This document shows positions 54,013 to 63,172 of a DNA stretch of 64,000 bases, piece after piece. Position 1 is the stretch's first letter; each line of letters starts with the position of its first letter. The stretch comes from Halobacillus halophilus (GTDB lineage: Bacteria; Bacillota; Bacilli; Bacillales; Halobacillaceae), in NCBI RefSeq assembly GCF_020171985.1, contig NZ_JAIVAL010000004.1:124001-188000 (forward strand), given 5' to 3'. The notes beneath the pieces are model-generated. The model made no database searches. It was not told where the DNA came from and worked only from the letters and a program-made list of their open reading frames with translations. Made by a program: the position numbers and the translations under genes.

Positions 54013-54885
54013 TTATTTTACAAACCCCAAAAGCATTTCGCGTAAGAATTTACTGGCTGCGATCGGGGTCTTTTCAGTCGGATCATAAGCGGGAGCCACT
54101 TCAACAAGGTCAGCCCCTACCACGTTTAAATCGCTGCCTGCAATCTCATGAATCGAAGCAAGAAGCTCCTTAGAGGAAATCCCTCCTGCTTCTGCTGTCC
54201 CTGTACCCGGAGCATAAGCGGGGTCAAGCACATCAATATCAATGGTTACATACACGGGTCGCCCAGATAGTTTCGGTAGAATTTTTTGCAAAGGCTCAAA
54301 CACTTCATATCTCGCCATGAACATACCGCTTTCTTCAGCATATTGAAACTCTTCCCTCATCCCTGAGCGGATACCGAATGAATACACATTTTCAGCTCCG
54401 ATCAGCTCGCACGCTTTCCTAAGAGGAGTAGAATGGGATAGCGCCTCGCCTTCATATTCCTCCCTGAGGTCAGCGTGAGCATCAATATGAAGGACAGCAA
54501 GCTCTGGATATTTCCTGTACATCGCTTTTAAGACGGGCCAAGTGACCAGATGCTCGCCGCCTAGTCCGAAAGGTATTTTCCCTTTCTCCAGAAGTTCATC
54601 CATATAATCTTCAATAATATCAATACTTTTCTGGGGATTCCCAAAGGGGAGAAGCAAATCACCTGCATCGTGGTACTTAATTTCCTCTAAATGTCTATCC
54701 AGATAAGGACTGTATTCTTCAAGCCCAATCGAGGCTTCGCGAATGCGGCTCGGGCCAAATCGGGAGCCTGGACGGAAGCTGACCGTCCAGTCCATTGGCA
54801 TCCCGTAAATTACGGCATCCGCTTCCTGTTCGGAAGCCCGGCTCATGATAAAAACTTTTCCAGAATAGGCTTCATCAAATCTCAT
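54013..54885 (-). CDS. speB: Agmatinase
   Basis: Mn-dependent ureohydrolase converting agmatine to putrescine and urea. 290 residues, same as B. subtilis, starting MRFDEAYSGKVF at ATG 54885 (AAAGGG 8 nt upstream; GTG 54894 rejected). Metal ligands in GGEHLVTWP, VLHIDAHADLREEYEG and TIDIDVLDPAYAPGTGT. Follows speE with overlapping reading frames' ends, giving a speE-speB polyamine operon. Confidence 0.97.
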   Translation of the reverse strand: MRFDEAYSGKVFIMSRASEQEADAVIYGMPMDWTVSFRPGSRFGPSRIREASIGLEEYSPYLDRHLEEIKYHDAGDLLLPFGNPQKSIDIIEDYMDELLEKGKIPFGLGGEHLVTWPVLKAMYRKYPELAVLHIDAHADLREEYEGEALSHSTPLRKACELIGAENVYSFGIRSGMREEFQYAEESGMFMARYEVFEPLQKILPKLSGRPVYVTIDIDVLDPAYAPGTGTAEAGGISSKELLASIHEIAGSDLNVVGADLVEVAPAYDPTEKTPIAASKFLREMLLGFVK

Positions 54886-54890
54886 CGAAC

Positions 54891-55721
54891 TCACCCTTTC
54901 GTCAAGTCTTTAACGAATTTGGGTAAAGCAAAACAGGCCTGGTGAAGCTCCTCTGTATAATACTTCGTTTCCATCTCTGCAAACCGATGAGCAGGCACCT
55001 GCAGCGGATCATAGATTTTACTCCCCATGGTAAACGTCCAAAGCCCGCTTGGGTAAGTTGGTATATTGGCCGTGTACACTTTGGTGATCGGAAATGTTTC
55101 TTTCACATCTCCGTAAACCTGTCGAATTAAATCAGCCTTAAACCAGGGGTTATCAGTCTGAGCAACGAAGATTCCGTCTTCTTTTAATGCTTTCGCGATT
55201 CCTTCGTAGAAGCCTTTTGAAAATAGATTAACAGCAGGACCCACGGGTTCCGTAGAATCTACCATAATGATGTCATAAGCACGTTCACTTTCCGCAATAT
55301 GCATGAAGCCATCTGCTACCTTAACCTCTACCCGCTCATCGTCCAGAGCACCGGCAATAGAAGGTAGGTATTGTTTGGAGTATTCTATAACTTTCCCGTC
55401 AATTTCTACAAGCGTGGCTTTTTCAACACTTTCATGCTTCAATACTTCACGAATCACACCGCCATCTCCACCGCCTACTACAAGAACCTGTTTCGGGCTC
55501 GGATGAGTATGGAGCGGCACATGGGCAAGCATCTCATGGTAAACAAACTCATCTTTTTCCGTGGTCATAACCATGTCGTCGAGTACGAGCATGTTGCCCC
55601 ACTCTTCTGTCTCAAGCATGTCTAACTCTTGAAAGTCTGTTTTTTCATTATGAAGGGACTGTTTAACTTTAGCCGTTATTCCGAAATTTTCTGTTTGCTT
55701 CTCAGTAAACCACGTGCTCAT
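54891..55721 (-). CDS. speE: Spermidine synthase
   Basis: Aminopropyltransferase making spermidine from putrescine and decarboxylated SAM; 276 residues, the B. subtilis length. [38 protein letters not shown] (dcSAM binding), catalytic Asp in [14 protein letters not shown]. The stop codon overlaps the upstream GTG of speB; both enzymes of the pathway are coupled. Confidence 0.97.
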   Translation of the reverse strand: MSTWFTEKQTENFGITAKVKQSLHNEKTDFQELDMLETEEWGNMLVLDDMVMTTEKDEFVYHEMLAHVPLHTHPSPKQVLVVGGGDGGVIREVLKHESVEKATLVEIDGKVIEYSKQYLPSIAGALDDERVEVKVADGFMHIAESERAYDIIMVDSTEPVGPAVNLFSKGFYEGIAKALKEDGIFVAQTDNPWFKADLIRQVYGDVKETFPITKVYTANIPTYPSGLWTFTMGSKIYDPLQVPAHRFAEMETKYYTEELHQACFALPKFVKDLTKG

Positions 55722-55850
55722 CTATGCATTCTCCTTTGTATATCCATAGTTCTCTATTACATAATTCGTCATGAGAGGTTTATTTTACTACGTATTCTCA
55801 CATAATAATAGCAGTCTTTATTCATTCTTAACAGTTGGGAGTCTAGAAGA

Positions 55851-57908
55851 ATGATCCTTTTTATACGAACAACATACCGCTGGTCAAAGCGAGCGCTCAA
55901 ATGGACATTGATCGGTCTTGTGTTAACAGGAGCCGGAATTGTGTTTGTCTTAGGGTTCGCCATTACCCAGGGTCCTCCTTCCCTAATGACTGAGCAGAAT
56001 ACGGTTTATTATAGTCAGGGAGAGAATATCATTGGGGAAGACCACGGAGCGGAAGAACGATACTGGATTACCGTAGACGAAATGCCGGATGCTATTAAAG
56101 AAGCGACAATCGCTATTGAGGACCGTCGATTCTACGATCATTTCGGCTTTGATTTCAAACGAATTGCTGGTGCTGCTTTAACCGACCTTAAACAGATGAG
56201 AATGGTGGAAGGAGCGAGCACCATTACTCAGCAGTACGCTCGTAATCTTTATTTATCACATGATAAAACATGGAAGAGAAAAATCCAAGAGGCTCTCTAT
56301 GCCCTCAGACTGGAGATCTTTTATAATAAAGATGAAATTCTGGAAGGCTACTTAAACACAATCTACTATGGCCATGGAGCCTATGGAATTGAAGCAGCGA
56401 GCCGTTATTATTTTAATAAAAACGCAGAGGAATTAACGCTGACCGAAGCCTCTATGCTTGCAGGCGTTCCGAAAGGTCCCAGCTATTATTCTCCTCTGAA
56501 CAATGCGGAAAACGCGGCCTCACGGCAAAAATTGATCTTGGGAGAAATGGAGAAAAACGGGTTTATTACTTCTTCTGAAAAAAATGAAGCGGTGGAAGCA
56601 AGCCTTGTCTACTCGGATCACTCTGAAAGCTCTGAGAAAGAAGCAGCTCCCTACTTTCAGGACCAGGTCGTCGCAGAGGCTGCCAGAATTCTAGATATTA
56701 CAGCCGAGGAAGTTAAAACAGGCGGCTATCACATTCATACCACGCTCATAGAGGATCACCAGAATACGCTTGAAAAACAAATTGAGCGAAATATATCAGC
56801 AGATGAAGATATCCAAATTGCTGCCGCTATTATGAACAGTCATAACGGTGCGGTCACAGCGTTAATTGGCGGCCGAGATTATGAAACCAGTGCTTATAAT
56901 CGAGCTACACAGGCTAAGCGCCAGGTGGGATCGACCATTAAACCATTTCTATATTACGCCGCGCTCGCAGAAGGCTACTCGCCGGTTACAATGATCGAAA
57001 GTAAACCGACTGATTTTCAAATAGGAGATAACGGAAAAGTCTACAGTCCAACCAATTTTGGGGATCAGTACGCGGATAAACCGATTACAATGGCTCAGGC
57101 ACTGGCGGTTTCTGACAATATTTATGCTGTAGCCACCAACATGGATATTGGGCCCGACAAGCTGGTGAAAACACTGGACACATTTGGAATTTCGAGTCGA
57201 GCTAAACCTGTTCCTTCTCTTGCCCTTGGTTCTACCTCTATTTCTCTGTATGAAATGGTGAGTGCCTACGGAAAAATGGTAAAAGGCTCTGAATCTCTTG
57301 AAGGGCATACCATTGAGAAAATTACAGACCGGCACGAAAATATACTTTATGAATATCAGCCAGTTTTTAATAAAGATAAGGAAATAGATCCTACTCGTGC
57401 CTTTACGATTACCCACATGATGACAGGGATGTTTGACTCTTCTCTTGATGGATATGCGTCTGTTACAGGCACTCCTATTAAAGGAAAACTAACTCGTATG
57501 TACGGTGGAAAATCCGGTACCACGGATTATGACAGCTGGATGATAGGCTTTAGCCCTCAATTTGTATCAGGAGTTTGGGTGGGCCATGATGAAGGCGGAA
57601 GAAAACTTGAAACATTCAACGAAAGAAGATATGCCAAAGCTGTTTGGGCAGACACCATGGAGGCGATCCATGAACCACTACCCTCCGCAGCCTTTATTCC
57701 GCCCCTGGGTGTGAAAGGGGTTTATATTGATCCTGAAACTGGTCACAAGTCCGGCCCTAATTGTCCAAAAGAACGCCTCATGTATATGGATAAAAGCGAC
57801 ATTCCAAAAGAGGTTTGCGGCGGAGATGAGGATAAGGACAAAGAAGAAATCGAAAATGAGTTTAAAAACGATCCATGGTTCAAGGATGTAGTAGACTGGT
57901 TCTTTTAG
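55851..57908 (+). CDS. pbpG: Class A penicillin-binding protein (PbpG/PBP2d-like, 1A family)
   Basis: Bifunctional peptidoglycan synthase, 685 residues. Short basic cytoplasmic N-terminus, membrane helix (about 19-42), GT51 transglycosylase domain with catalytic Glu in AIEDRRFYDHFGFD and GASTITQQYARNLYL, then transpeptidase with SxxK in VGSTIKPFLYY, SxN as SDN, and KSG in YGGKSGTTDYDSW. Acidic C-terminus DEDKDKEEIENEFKNDPWF. ATG 55851 has GGGAG 9 nt upstream. In B. subtilis pbpG (ywhE) acts in spore wall synthesis; same place beside speE, divergent. Confidence 0.93.
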   Translation: MILFIRTTYRWSKRALKWTLIGLVLTGAGIVFVLGFAITQGPPSLMTEQNTVYYSQGENIIGEDHGAEERYWITVDEMPDAIKEATIAIEDRRFYDHFGFDFKRIAGAALTDLKQMRMVEGASTITQQYARNLYLSHDKTWKRKIQEALYALRLEIFYNKDEILEGYLNTIYYGHGAYGIEAASRYYFNKNAEELTLTEASMLAGVPKGPSYYSPLNNAENAASRQKLILGEMEKNGFITSSEKNEAVEASLVYSDHSESSEKEAAPYFQDQVVAEAARILDITAEEVKTGGYHIHTTLIEDHQNTLEKQIERNISADEDIQIAAAIMNSHNGAVTALIGGRDYETSAYNRATQAKRQVGSTIKPFLYYAALAEGYSPVTMIESKPTDFQIGDNGKVYSPTNFGDQYADKPITMAQALAVSDNIYAVATNMDIGPDKLVKTLDTFGISSRAKPVPSLALGSTSISLYEMVSAYGKMVKGSESLEGHTIEKITDRHENILYEYQPVFNKDKEIDPTRAFTITHMMTGMFDSSLDGYASVTGTPIKGKLTRMYGGKSGTTDYDSWMIGFSPQFVSGVWVGHDEGGRKLETFNERRYAKAVWADTMEAIHEPLPSAAFIPPLGVKGVYIDPETGHKSGPNCPKERLMYMDKSDIPKEVCGGDEDKDKEEIENEFKNDPWFKDVVDWFF

Positions 57909-57939
57909 ATGAAGGGCTTGCATGCAATAATTAAAAAAA

Positions 57940-57982
57940 GACAAAGAAAACGACCGGCGGCAACCCGGTCGTTTTCTTTGTC
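57940..57982. terminator. Bidirectional terminator between pbpG and the YolD-like gene
   Basis: Perfect 18-bp stem (GACAAAGAAAACGACCGG and complement) with a 7-base loop; TTTTTTT follows on the minus strand, and the T-rich 3' arm serves the plus strand. Confidence 0.85.
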
Positions 57983-58100
57983 CTAGTAATACATGTATAA
58001 CCATGTGTTACTAAATATATTACCCATTCTGCCAGTACGTCAAGATTCCGAGTACCCTTTCGATCATTTTTTAGTGAACATTTTGTGAACATTTTTTTAC

Positions 58101-58442
58101 CTAAATAATTGAAACATCAGTAAGATCATCCAGAGAAATTTGAACTTTTTCTTTCGTTTCCCAGTGCACCCCATAAACTTTGCGCTTCAGCTTATGAATG
58201 TACTCCATTTTTATTGGAATCTCTTCATATTCAAAACCATTATGAATTTTGACCCGTACCGTCAAATCGTCGTTCAAAGCCCGCTGCAGTAAAAAATCAA
58301 TCTCAATGGCTTTCTGTTCATCCATCATTCCTTTCTCTACCCGCTCATCTTCCTTCCATAATTTCCTTATCATCTCTACGTGCTCCGGCAGCATTAATGA
58401 TGTCCACTTAATTGTACCCCGGTCCCGATTGCGACTATCCAT
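58101..58442 (-). CDS. YolD-like family protein
   Basis: 113 residues: DRGTIKWTSLMLPEHVEMIRKLWKE is the hallmark N-terminus of the YolD-like family, followed by a beta-rich SH3-like C-terminal half (FEYEEIPIKMEYIHKLKRKVYGV). YolD proteins often accompany Y-family polymerases (UvrX/YqjW), but no polymerase is present here, so it is a stand-alone copy. RBS AAGGAG precedes ATG 58442. Confidence 0.85.
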   Translation of the reverse strand: MDSRNRDRGTIKWTSLMLPEHVEMIRKLWKEDERVEKGMMDEQKAIEIDFLLQRALNDDLTVRVKIHNGFEYEEIPIKMEYIHKLKRKVYGVHWETKEKVQISLDDLTDVSII

Positions 58443-58696
58443 AGTTAATCAACTCCTTAACACGAACGTTTGTTCTTATTGTAGCACAAAATCACCTTTC
58501 GTAAACTGGAATTTACAGGATAGTCAATCTTTAAGTCTGTTATGGCAAGCTTCCTTAAATGTGAAACTTGTTCCGTTAAGCTTTCTATAAGCTTTGAGGA
58601 TGGCCAAATCACTTTTTCCCACACCATCTCGAATTCGAGTCTTTAACAATAGGGCCGAATTGTTGAAGACTCAGTTTCGAGATACTTGGTGAGATT

Positions 58697-58822
58697 AAGG
58701 TCCTGCGGGGGACGATTTCGCTTTCCGCGGGAATGTGCTGAGCCTCCTCGAGCTAACGCTCTCCGGGGTCTCACCGATCATGTTCATCCCGCAGGAGTCT
58801 TCATCGTCCCCCTCCGGACCTT
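58697..58822. repeat. Module A of composite repeat, copy 2
   Basis: 126 bases with imperfect 19-bp inverted ends (AAGGTCCTGCGGGGGACGA and complement of AAGGTCCGGAGGGGGACGA) and interior CTTTCCGCGGGAATG, GAGCCTCCTCG, GGGGTCTCACC, CCCGCAGGAGTC. No module C insertion: the ancestral-looking form. Confidence 0.8.
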
Positions 58823-59002
58823 GCCCATTCAGAAGCTCGAAACCACTTCATACATTACCTACGTGTTGAGACATTAGAAAATATGGTTATACACCTATTT
58901 TTAGGTATAATGAATCCCAATAGCTTGTCATAAAACCATTTAATGTAAATTAAGGAGAAAATCTTTCCTCTTCTGTAAAGGTTCGTTCACAAAATTATAG
59001 TT

Positions 59003-59190
59003 GGGTTGGTGGGTAAATAGCGAGACTCCCGTGGGAGAAGGATCTAGGTGAGACCCCACAAGGAGTGAAACGACTGAGGAGGCTTATGGAAAAAAGGAGG
59101 ATCGACTAAATTCGCCACGTCCTGTGGCAACGTCGATCGACCCTACGTCATGTAGGGCCACAGGAAAGCGAGTTATTTCCCCACCAACCC
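59003..59190. repeat. Module B of composite repeat, copy 2
   Basis: 188 bases with 16 of 17 paired ends (GGGTTGGTGGGTAAATA). Interior GAGACTCCCGTGGGAG, GGTGAGACCCC, CTGAGGAGGCTTATGG and GGAAAGCGAG follow the same scaffold as module A on the opposite strand. Contains module C at 59100-59158 (GATCGAC/GTCGATC and CCCTAC/GTAGGG stems). Confidence 0.8.
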
Positions 59191-59315
59191 TTATCCATCT
59201 AACATAATGGACCCATTTACCTCGAAACTGAGTCTTCCACAAATGGGAGCTTATCTGGAGGATCTAATACTATGAGAGCGCATGTTTTTAATACAATTCC
59301 ATAAAATCGGACAGT

Positions 59316-59350
59316 AAAAAAAGCACTTTCTCTGAGGAAAGTGCCTTTTT
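59316..59350 (-). terminator. Intrinsic terminator of ywhD
   Basis: GCACTTTC/GAAAGTGC stem extended by A/T pairs, T7 tail on the minus strand, 9 bp past the stop. Confidence 0.9.
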
Positions 59351-59358
59351 CTTATGAT

Positions 59359-59901
59359 TTACTGGACACCAAGGGAGTCTTTGAGTTCCTGGTTTGTATT
59401 TTCCCATAGTTCGGGCTTGAATTCACGGAGATACTCACCGAGAATCGTCTTAGATTTTTCATCCATATGATCAACCACAAATTTTCCTTTTAAGGACTTG
59501 TCCATATGGTTCACATGCTCAGGCATCAGCTTATAGCCTCGTTTAATGGAACGATCAACGACGATTTCACTTCCAGCTACTCCATAGTAACTTGGCTTTC
59601 CTTCCTGATTATCGACCGTAACCCAGACGATCCAGTATAGCAAACCATTGGCTACAACTTCACGATCCGTAATAAACTTCACACGCTTCTCAACCGCACT
59701 GCGGGCATGCAGCGCCCCCATATCAACAAAGGCCTTCTCTTCATTTGGATCCACGATAACCGGTGTCATATTCTCAAGACTGATAGAGCCTACCCCATAA
59801 CCACCGTGGCCATCCGTAGAGTCGTCCTTAATAATTGTAAACTGCTTCTTCTTTTTATCGCTTTTCTCATCATTGTTTTTAAACTGATCGAATTCTTTCA
59901 T
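59359..59901 (-). CDS. ywhD: YwhD family protein (unknown function)
   Basis: 180 residues: IIKDDSTDGHGGYGVGSISLENMTP, DMGALHARSAVEKRVKFI, EHVNHMDKSLKGKFVVDHMDEKSK match B. subtilis YwhD closely. ATG 59901 is chosen from alignment and an AGGAGG 11 nt upstream; the longer frame from 59997 adds 32 unmatched residues. N-terminal 20 residues are very charged. Lies downstream of a HIT-protein gene; no function known. Confidence 0.9.
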   Translation of the reverse strand: MKEFDQFKNNDEKSDKKKKQFTIIKDDSTDGHGGYGVGSISLENMTPVIVDPNEEKAFVDMGALHARSAVEKRVKFITDREVVANGLLYWIVWVTVDNQEGKPSYYGVAGSEIVVDRSIKRGYKLMPEHVNHMDKSLKGKFVVDHMDEKSKTILGEYLREFKPELWENTNQELKDSLGVQ

Positions 59902-59993
59902 GACAAACTGAACCTCCTCTAGACGTGACTGATTTTTTCCTATTTTAACATAGAATTCACTCTTTGTTTTAGCATAAGGTCTAGATACACCAG

Positions 59994-60479
59994 TCACGAG
60001 TTTAACTCGTTTTTCAAAGCATGCAGAGCTTTCATAACATCCTGAATATCCTCTTTCCCGTTTCTTTCCCGACGGGCGTGAAGCAGCACTGGTCGAACGG
60101 ATTCAACCGAATGTCCAAAGTCGTACATCCATTCATACCTTGGCACCATCCACGTATGGAAGTGATGAGTAGTATCCTCATTATAGAAATAATACACATA
60201 CTCAATACCTAATACCTGACGCTGGGCTCGTCTTATTTTTGTTAATACTTGAATGTAATCCTGCTGTTCCGCCTCTGTTAATTCATCGAAGCTTTTAATA
60301 TGACGTTTTGAAGCTAGAATAATTAATCCTCTAATCGGGTAGGCGACGTCCTGATGAGCGTGAAAATGTTCTGTTTCGTAAACGACACCGCCATCCGGTT
60401 CAATTTCACCGCTTGTTAATGCACAGCTTAAGCATTCGACTTCTATGGTTTTTCCGTTAGATAACGTTAGGGTTCTCAA
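59994..60479 (-). CDS. HIT (histidine triad) superfamily protein
   Basis: 161 residues with the triad-like motif TTHHFHTWMVPRY, a CLSC motif near residue 19 typical of zinc-bearing HIT hydrolases, and HFHAHQDVAYPIRGLIILASKRHIKSFDEL preceding. Likely a nucleotide hydrolase or transferase acting on a phosphoramidate or dinucleotide; substrate unknown. TTG 60479 is proposed as start: AAGGAG 7 nt upstream; ATG 60497 precedes this RBS. Confidence 0.82.
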   Translation of the reverse strand: MRTLTLSNGKTIEVECLSCALTSGEIEPDGGVVYETEHFHAHQDVAYPIRGLIILASKRHIKSFDELTEAEQQDYIQVLTKIRRAQRQVLGIEYVYYFYNEDTTHHFHTWMVPRYEWMYDFGHSVESVRPVLLHARRERNGKEDIQDVMKALHALKNELNS

Positions 60480-60548
60480 AGCCTCTCTCCTTCTCATTCA
60501 CACCACATAATATCCTTAATCAAACGCTTGTTTAACTTTTCTATTTGC

Positions 60549-62534
60549 CTACAGAGCACGATGTTCGCTGTTAATAAAGACAAAACTTTCTTCTGAAGGA
60601 GCCTCCACTTGCCTCTCTGCTTGTTTTTTTCTACGGAAGATTTTTTTCCACCCCATTGGATTAGAAACAGGAATGCCTACCCGTTTGTGCTGCACTTCCT
60701 TAATTCCTTGAATAATGAGCTGCATAGACAGGATAATTCCCATAAAGCAAAGCAGGACAGGAATAATAAACCACCATCGCCCAGTCATTAAAGAGTCTTT
60801 CGCTGCTCCAATTAACCCAGACCATTCATACGTAGTACTCGTCGGTGGATCAGCCTGCATAGGGGAATAATCTACATCCGTCCCACCAAAATAAATATTA
60901 AAAACTCCTAGATGGATGAAGATCAGCAGCGTCTGAATAAACTGCTGTCCAAACACAATTCCCATCCGTGCACTCAAATGTGGGAGCAGATGCTTCCACA
61001 GTAAATGAAGTGAACTACCCCCAAGGACCTTCGTACTAACTACATATTCCTCCTGCATTAAAAGCTTCATTTCGCTGCCAAAGAGCGTAACAATCAAAGG
61101 GACAGCAAGTAGAACCAAAATCAGCCCTTGATAAACAATCCGTTCCGTCTGAGTAGTGGTAAAACCGCCTGGAGGCATCCATAAAACCGGGGTCAAGAGC
61201 AAAAATGCAATAATAGTCATAGGCAGGAAATGCATACCGTCTACGATTTTTTCTATCCCTCGTTGAATTCGGGAAGGAAGAAAGAATGTATATGGAATGG
61301 CTAGTAAAAATCCAATACTCATTCTTAAAAAAGCTATGGCAAGGGCAAATAGAATGGTATATTTGGCTCCTGCGAGTAACTGATCGAAAATACTGTAACC
61401 GAGTTCATCTGTTCCAAGAAATACATATTCAGGAGAATGAGGAGCAGCGCTTACAAGCCGTCCTTCCTCGTTGGTAATGTGATAAAACTTATCTATTAAA
61501 GGATCCGCCGTGATACTATAAATCATACTCACACAGACCGTACCCGAAATGATTATAAATCCAACTAGAAATTTCAGATTTCTAAAATGTGCTCCTATCG
61601 TTATTAAAATCTGCTTCAGCCTTTTCCCACCTGGTCGCAGGTTGAAATCACCTATGAATCGGTTCATGCTCAGGCTAGTCTCTCTAGACACCTTATGATC
61701 CTTAAAGATAAACAGCTCCGTTCCCTGATAAATAATAAAAAAAGGAGTGAAGATCATAGATAAAATCACAGCCGAGACGATTGGTCTAAAGTCCTCTCTA
61801 AAAAAGCTGGTGATCCCATTCATATTAAAAATATATTCAATAATCAACAGACTTGATAAAGATCCCCAGAGGATGATTTTAGAATTAAAGAATAGACTTT
61901 TTACAATATTTCTCGTCACATGCACACTAAGAATTATGGACTTTTCCAAACCTTTACTTTTAGCCATCTGTACATAAGACTTTGTCATCTCTTCATCCAT
62001 CAGCATAAGAATGATTTTGTACATCGTCACTAAAGGTAATACGGCAATGGCAATAATAGGAAGAATATAGACTTTATCCTGACCTAGCGCTGTAAAAGAG
62101 ACGAGTTGAATATTTGTTTGTTTATAGAACCATACAACGAAGAGCTGTAAACTAAAAGCTAGTAACAAATCAGGTACAGCTTCTAAAATGTTCAGGAGTC
62201 TTCCGATGATTGATTTTGTCCACCCGGGGAGAAACATGGTTACAAGAGCCAATAAAAAAGCTAGTCCAATCCCTAGGAGAAGACCTCCAACGAAAACGGT
62301 CATAGAGTATTGATAAGGCTCCCACAGAAACTCAAGCAGCGGTTCCGGCCGATCTTTATACATGTACACCCAATCAGCGGGAGTAAAAATTGCAGCCAGC
62401 AGTTGCCGAAGTTCCAAAAAGTAATGGGATACATCAAAAAAACTTCCACCACTGAATAAAGCCGGGGACGCACTAATGAACAAAATGCCTGCCAGTCCCA
62501 TTATGTAATAAACCAAGAACTTAGCGATTTTCAT
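60549..62534 (-). CDS. Fused two-domain ABC transporter permease (DppB-DppC type), orphan
   Basis: 661 residues comprising two BPD-type permease halves in one chain. First half (about 1-290) resembles DppB/OppB, with the ATPase-contact EAA loop KSYVQMAKSKGLEKSIIL; second half (about 310-630) resembles DppC/OppC with EEYVVSTKVLGGSSLHLLWKHLLPHL. About 12 helices in total, cytoplasmic basic tail. No ATPase or binding-protein gene is adjacent. It most likely imports peptides or nickel with subunits encoded elsewhere. RBS GGGGAGG precedes ATG 62534. Confidence 0.85.
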   Translation of the reverse strand: MKIAKFLVYYIMGLAGILFISASPALFSGGSFFDVSHYFLELRQLLAAIFTPADWVYMYKDRPEPLLEFLWEPYQYSMTVFVGGLLLGIGLAFLLALVTMFLPGWTKSIIGRLLNILEAVPDLLLAFSLQLFVVWFYKQTNIQLVSFTALGQDKVYILPIIAIAVLPLVTMYKIILMLMDEEMTKSYVQMAKSKGLEKSIILSVHVTRNIVKSLFFNSKIILWGSLSSLLIIEYIFNMNGITSFFREDFRPIVSAVILSMIFTPFFIIYQGTELFIFKDHKVSRETSLSMNRFIGDFNLRPGGKRLKQILITIGAHFRNLKFLVGFIIISGTVCVSMIYSITADPLIDKFYHITNEEGRLVSAAPHSPEYVFLGTDELGYSIFDQLLAGAKYTILFALAIAFLRMSIGFLLAIPYTFFLPSRIQRGIEKIVDGMHFLPMTIIAFLLLTPVLWMPPGGFTTTQTERIVYQGLILVLLAVPLIVTLFGSEMKLLMQEEYVVSTKVLGGSSLHLLWKHLLPHLSARMGIVFGQQFIQTLLIFIHLGVFNIYFGGTDVDYSPMQADPPTSTTYEWSGLIGAAKDSLMTGRWWFIIPVLLCFMGIILSMQLIIQGIKEVQHKRVGIPVSNPMGWKKIFRRKKQAERQVEAPSEESFVFINSEHRAL

Positions 62535-62612
62535 ACATCTTTCCTCCCCATATTAATTTTTCTCGTCCAACTTCTTAAGTTAATTGTAGAAATAATCAAA
62601 AAATAATGATTA

Positions 62613-62643
62613 AAAAAAGATATACTGACGTGCAGTATATCTC
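62613..62643 (-). terminator. Intrinsic terminator of ywgA
   Basis: Perfect 10-bp stem AGATATACTG/CAGTATATCT, ACGTG loop, T7 tail on the minus strand. Confidence 0.9.
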
Positions 62644-62658
62644 TTTCTATTCATCATA

Positions 62659-63159
62659 CTAATGAATTCCACGTAATTTTTCAATAAAATTCCATCCATC
62701 CTGGATGTCTTCCTCTGTGTAATTCTGAGTACTTTTCACGGCATAGACTTTTTCAGTGATTTCTTCACGAGGAAGATCCTCAAAGAAGAGCATGGTAGAT
62801 ACCAATTCTAAAAACCTGGAACTTCTCCCGTTCATTTCGCGGATATGGTCATGGAGAGGTGGTAAATCCATGTCATAATGCTTCAGAAATTCACGGCCGT
62901 TTTCCGTAATCTGATAACGGTACTGATAGTAATTTTTCTTTTCTTCTCTTTCCTCACTGATAAATCCAAGGTTACACATTTCCTCAATTCTTAATGTTAA
63001 TTCCTCTGAATAGGGACCGTAAAAATGAAACTGATACCGTTCTTCAAATGGCACCTCACACTTTTTTAGTATGTAGATCATTTTCTGTAGTTTCTTACGA
63101 CCCACGATCTCTTCCGTACTTGAGAAGAATTGCATCAGCTTCGCATGATTTTCCAACAT
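62659..63159 (-). CDS. ywgA: YwgA family protein
   Basis: 166 residues: MLENHAKLMQFFSSTEEIVG, RKKLQKMIYILKKCEVPF, HFYGPYSEELTLRIEEMCNLGFI and ITENGREFLKHYD; winged-helix-like composition, conserved next to ywfO in Bacillus. Role unknown. It follows the ywfO gene with a 13-bp gap, so cotranscribed. Confidence 0.88.
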   Translation of the reverse strand: MLENHAKLMQFFSSTEEIVGRKKLQKMIYILKKCEVPFEERYQFHFYGPYSEELTLRIEEMCNLGFISEEREEKKNYYQYRYQITENGREFLKHYDMDLPPLHDHIREMNGRSSRFLELVSTMLFFEDLPREEITEKVYAVKSTQNYTEEDIQDGWNFIEKLRGIH

Positions 63160-63172
63160 GGAGCTTCACTCC

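Larger units (their letters stand above)
58628..59258. repeat. Composite palindromic repeat element, copy 2
   Basis: Same element as at 33928-34715. Outer inverted repeats GAAGACTCAGTTTCGAGA (58664-58681) and complement (59221-59238 region), modules A (58697-58822) and B (59003-59190) in the order opposite to copy 1. An extra inverted arm at 58628-58651 pairs with the left boundary to form a hairpin. No coding potential. Fills most of the 915-bp gap between the YolD-like gene and ywhD; 58443-58627 and 59259-59315 show nothing else. Confidence 0.85.
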
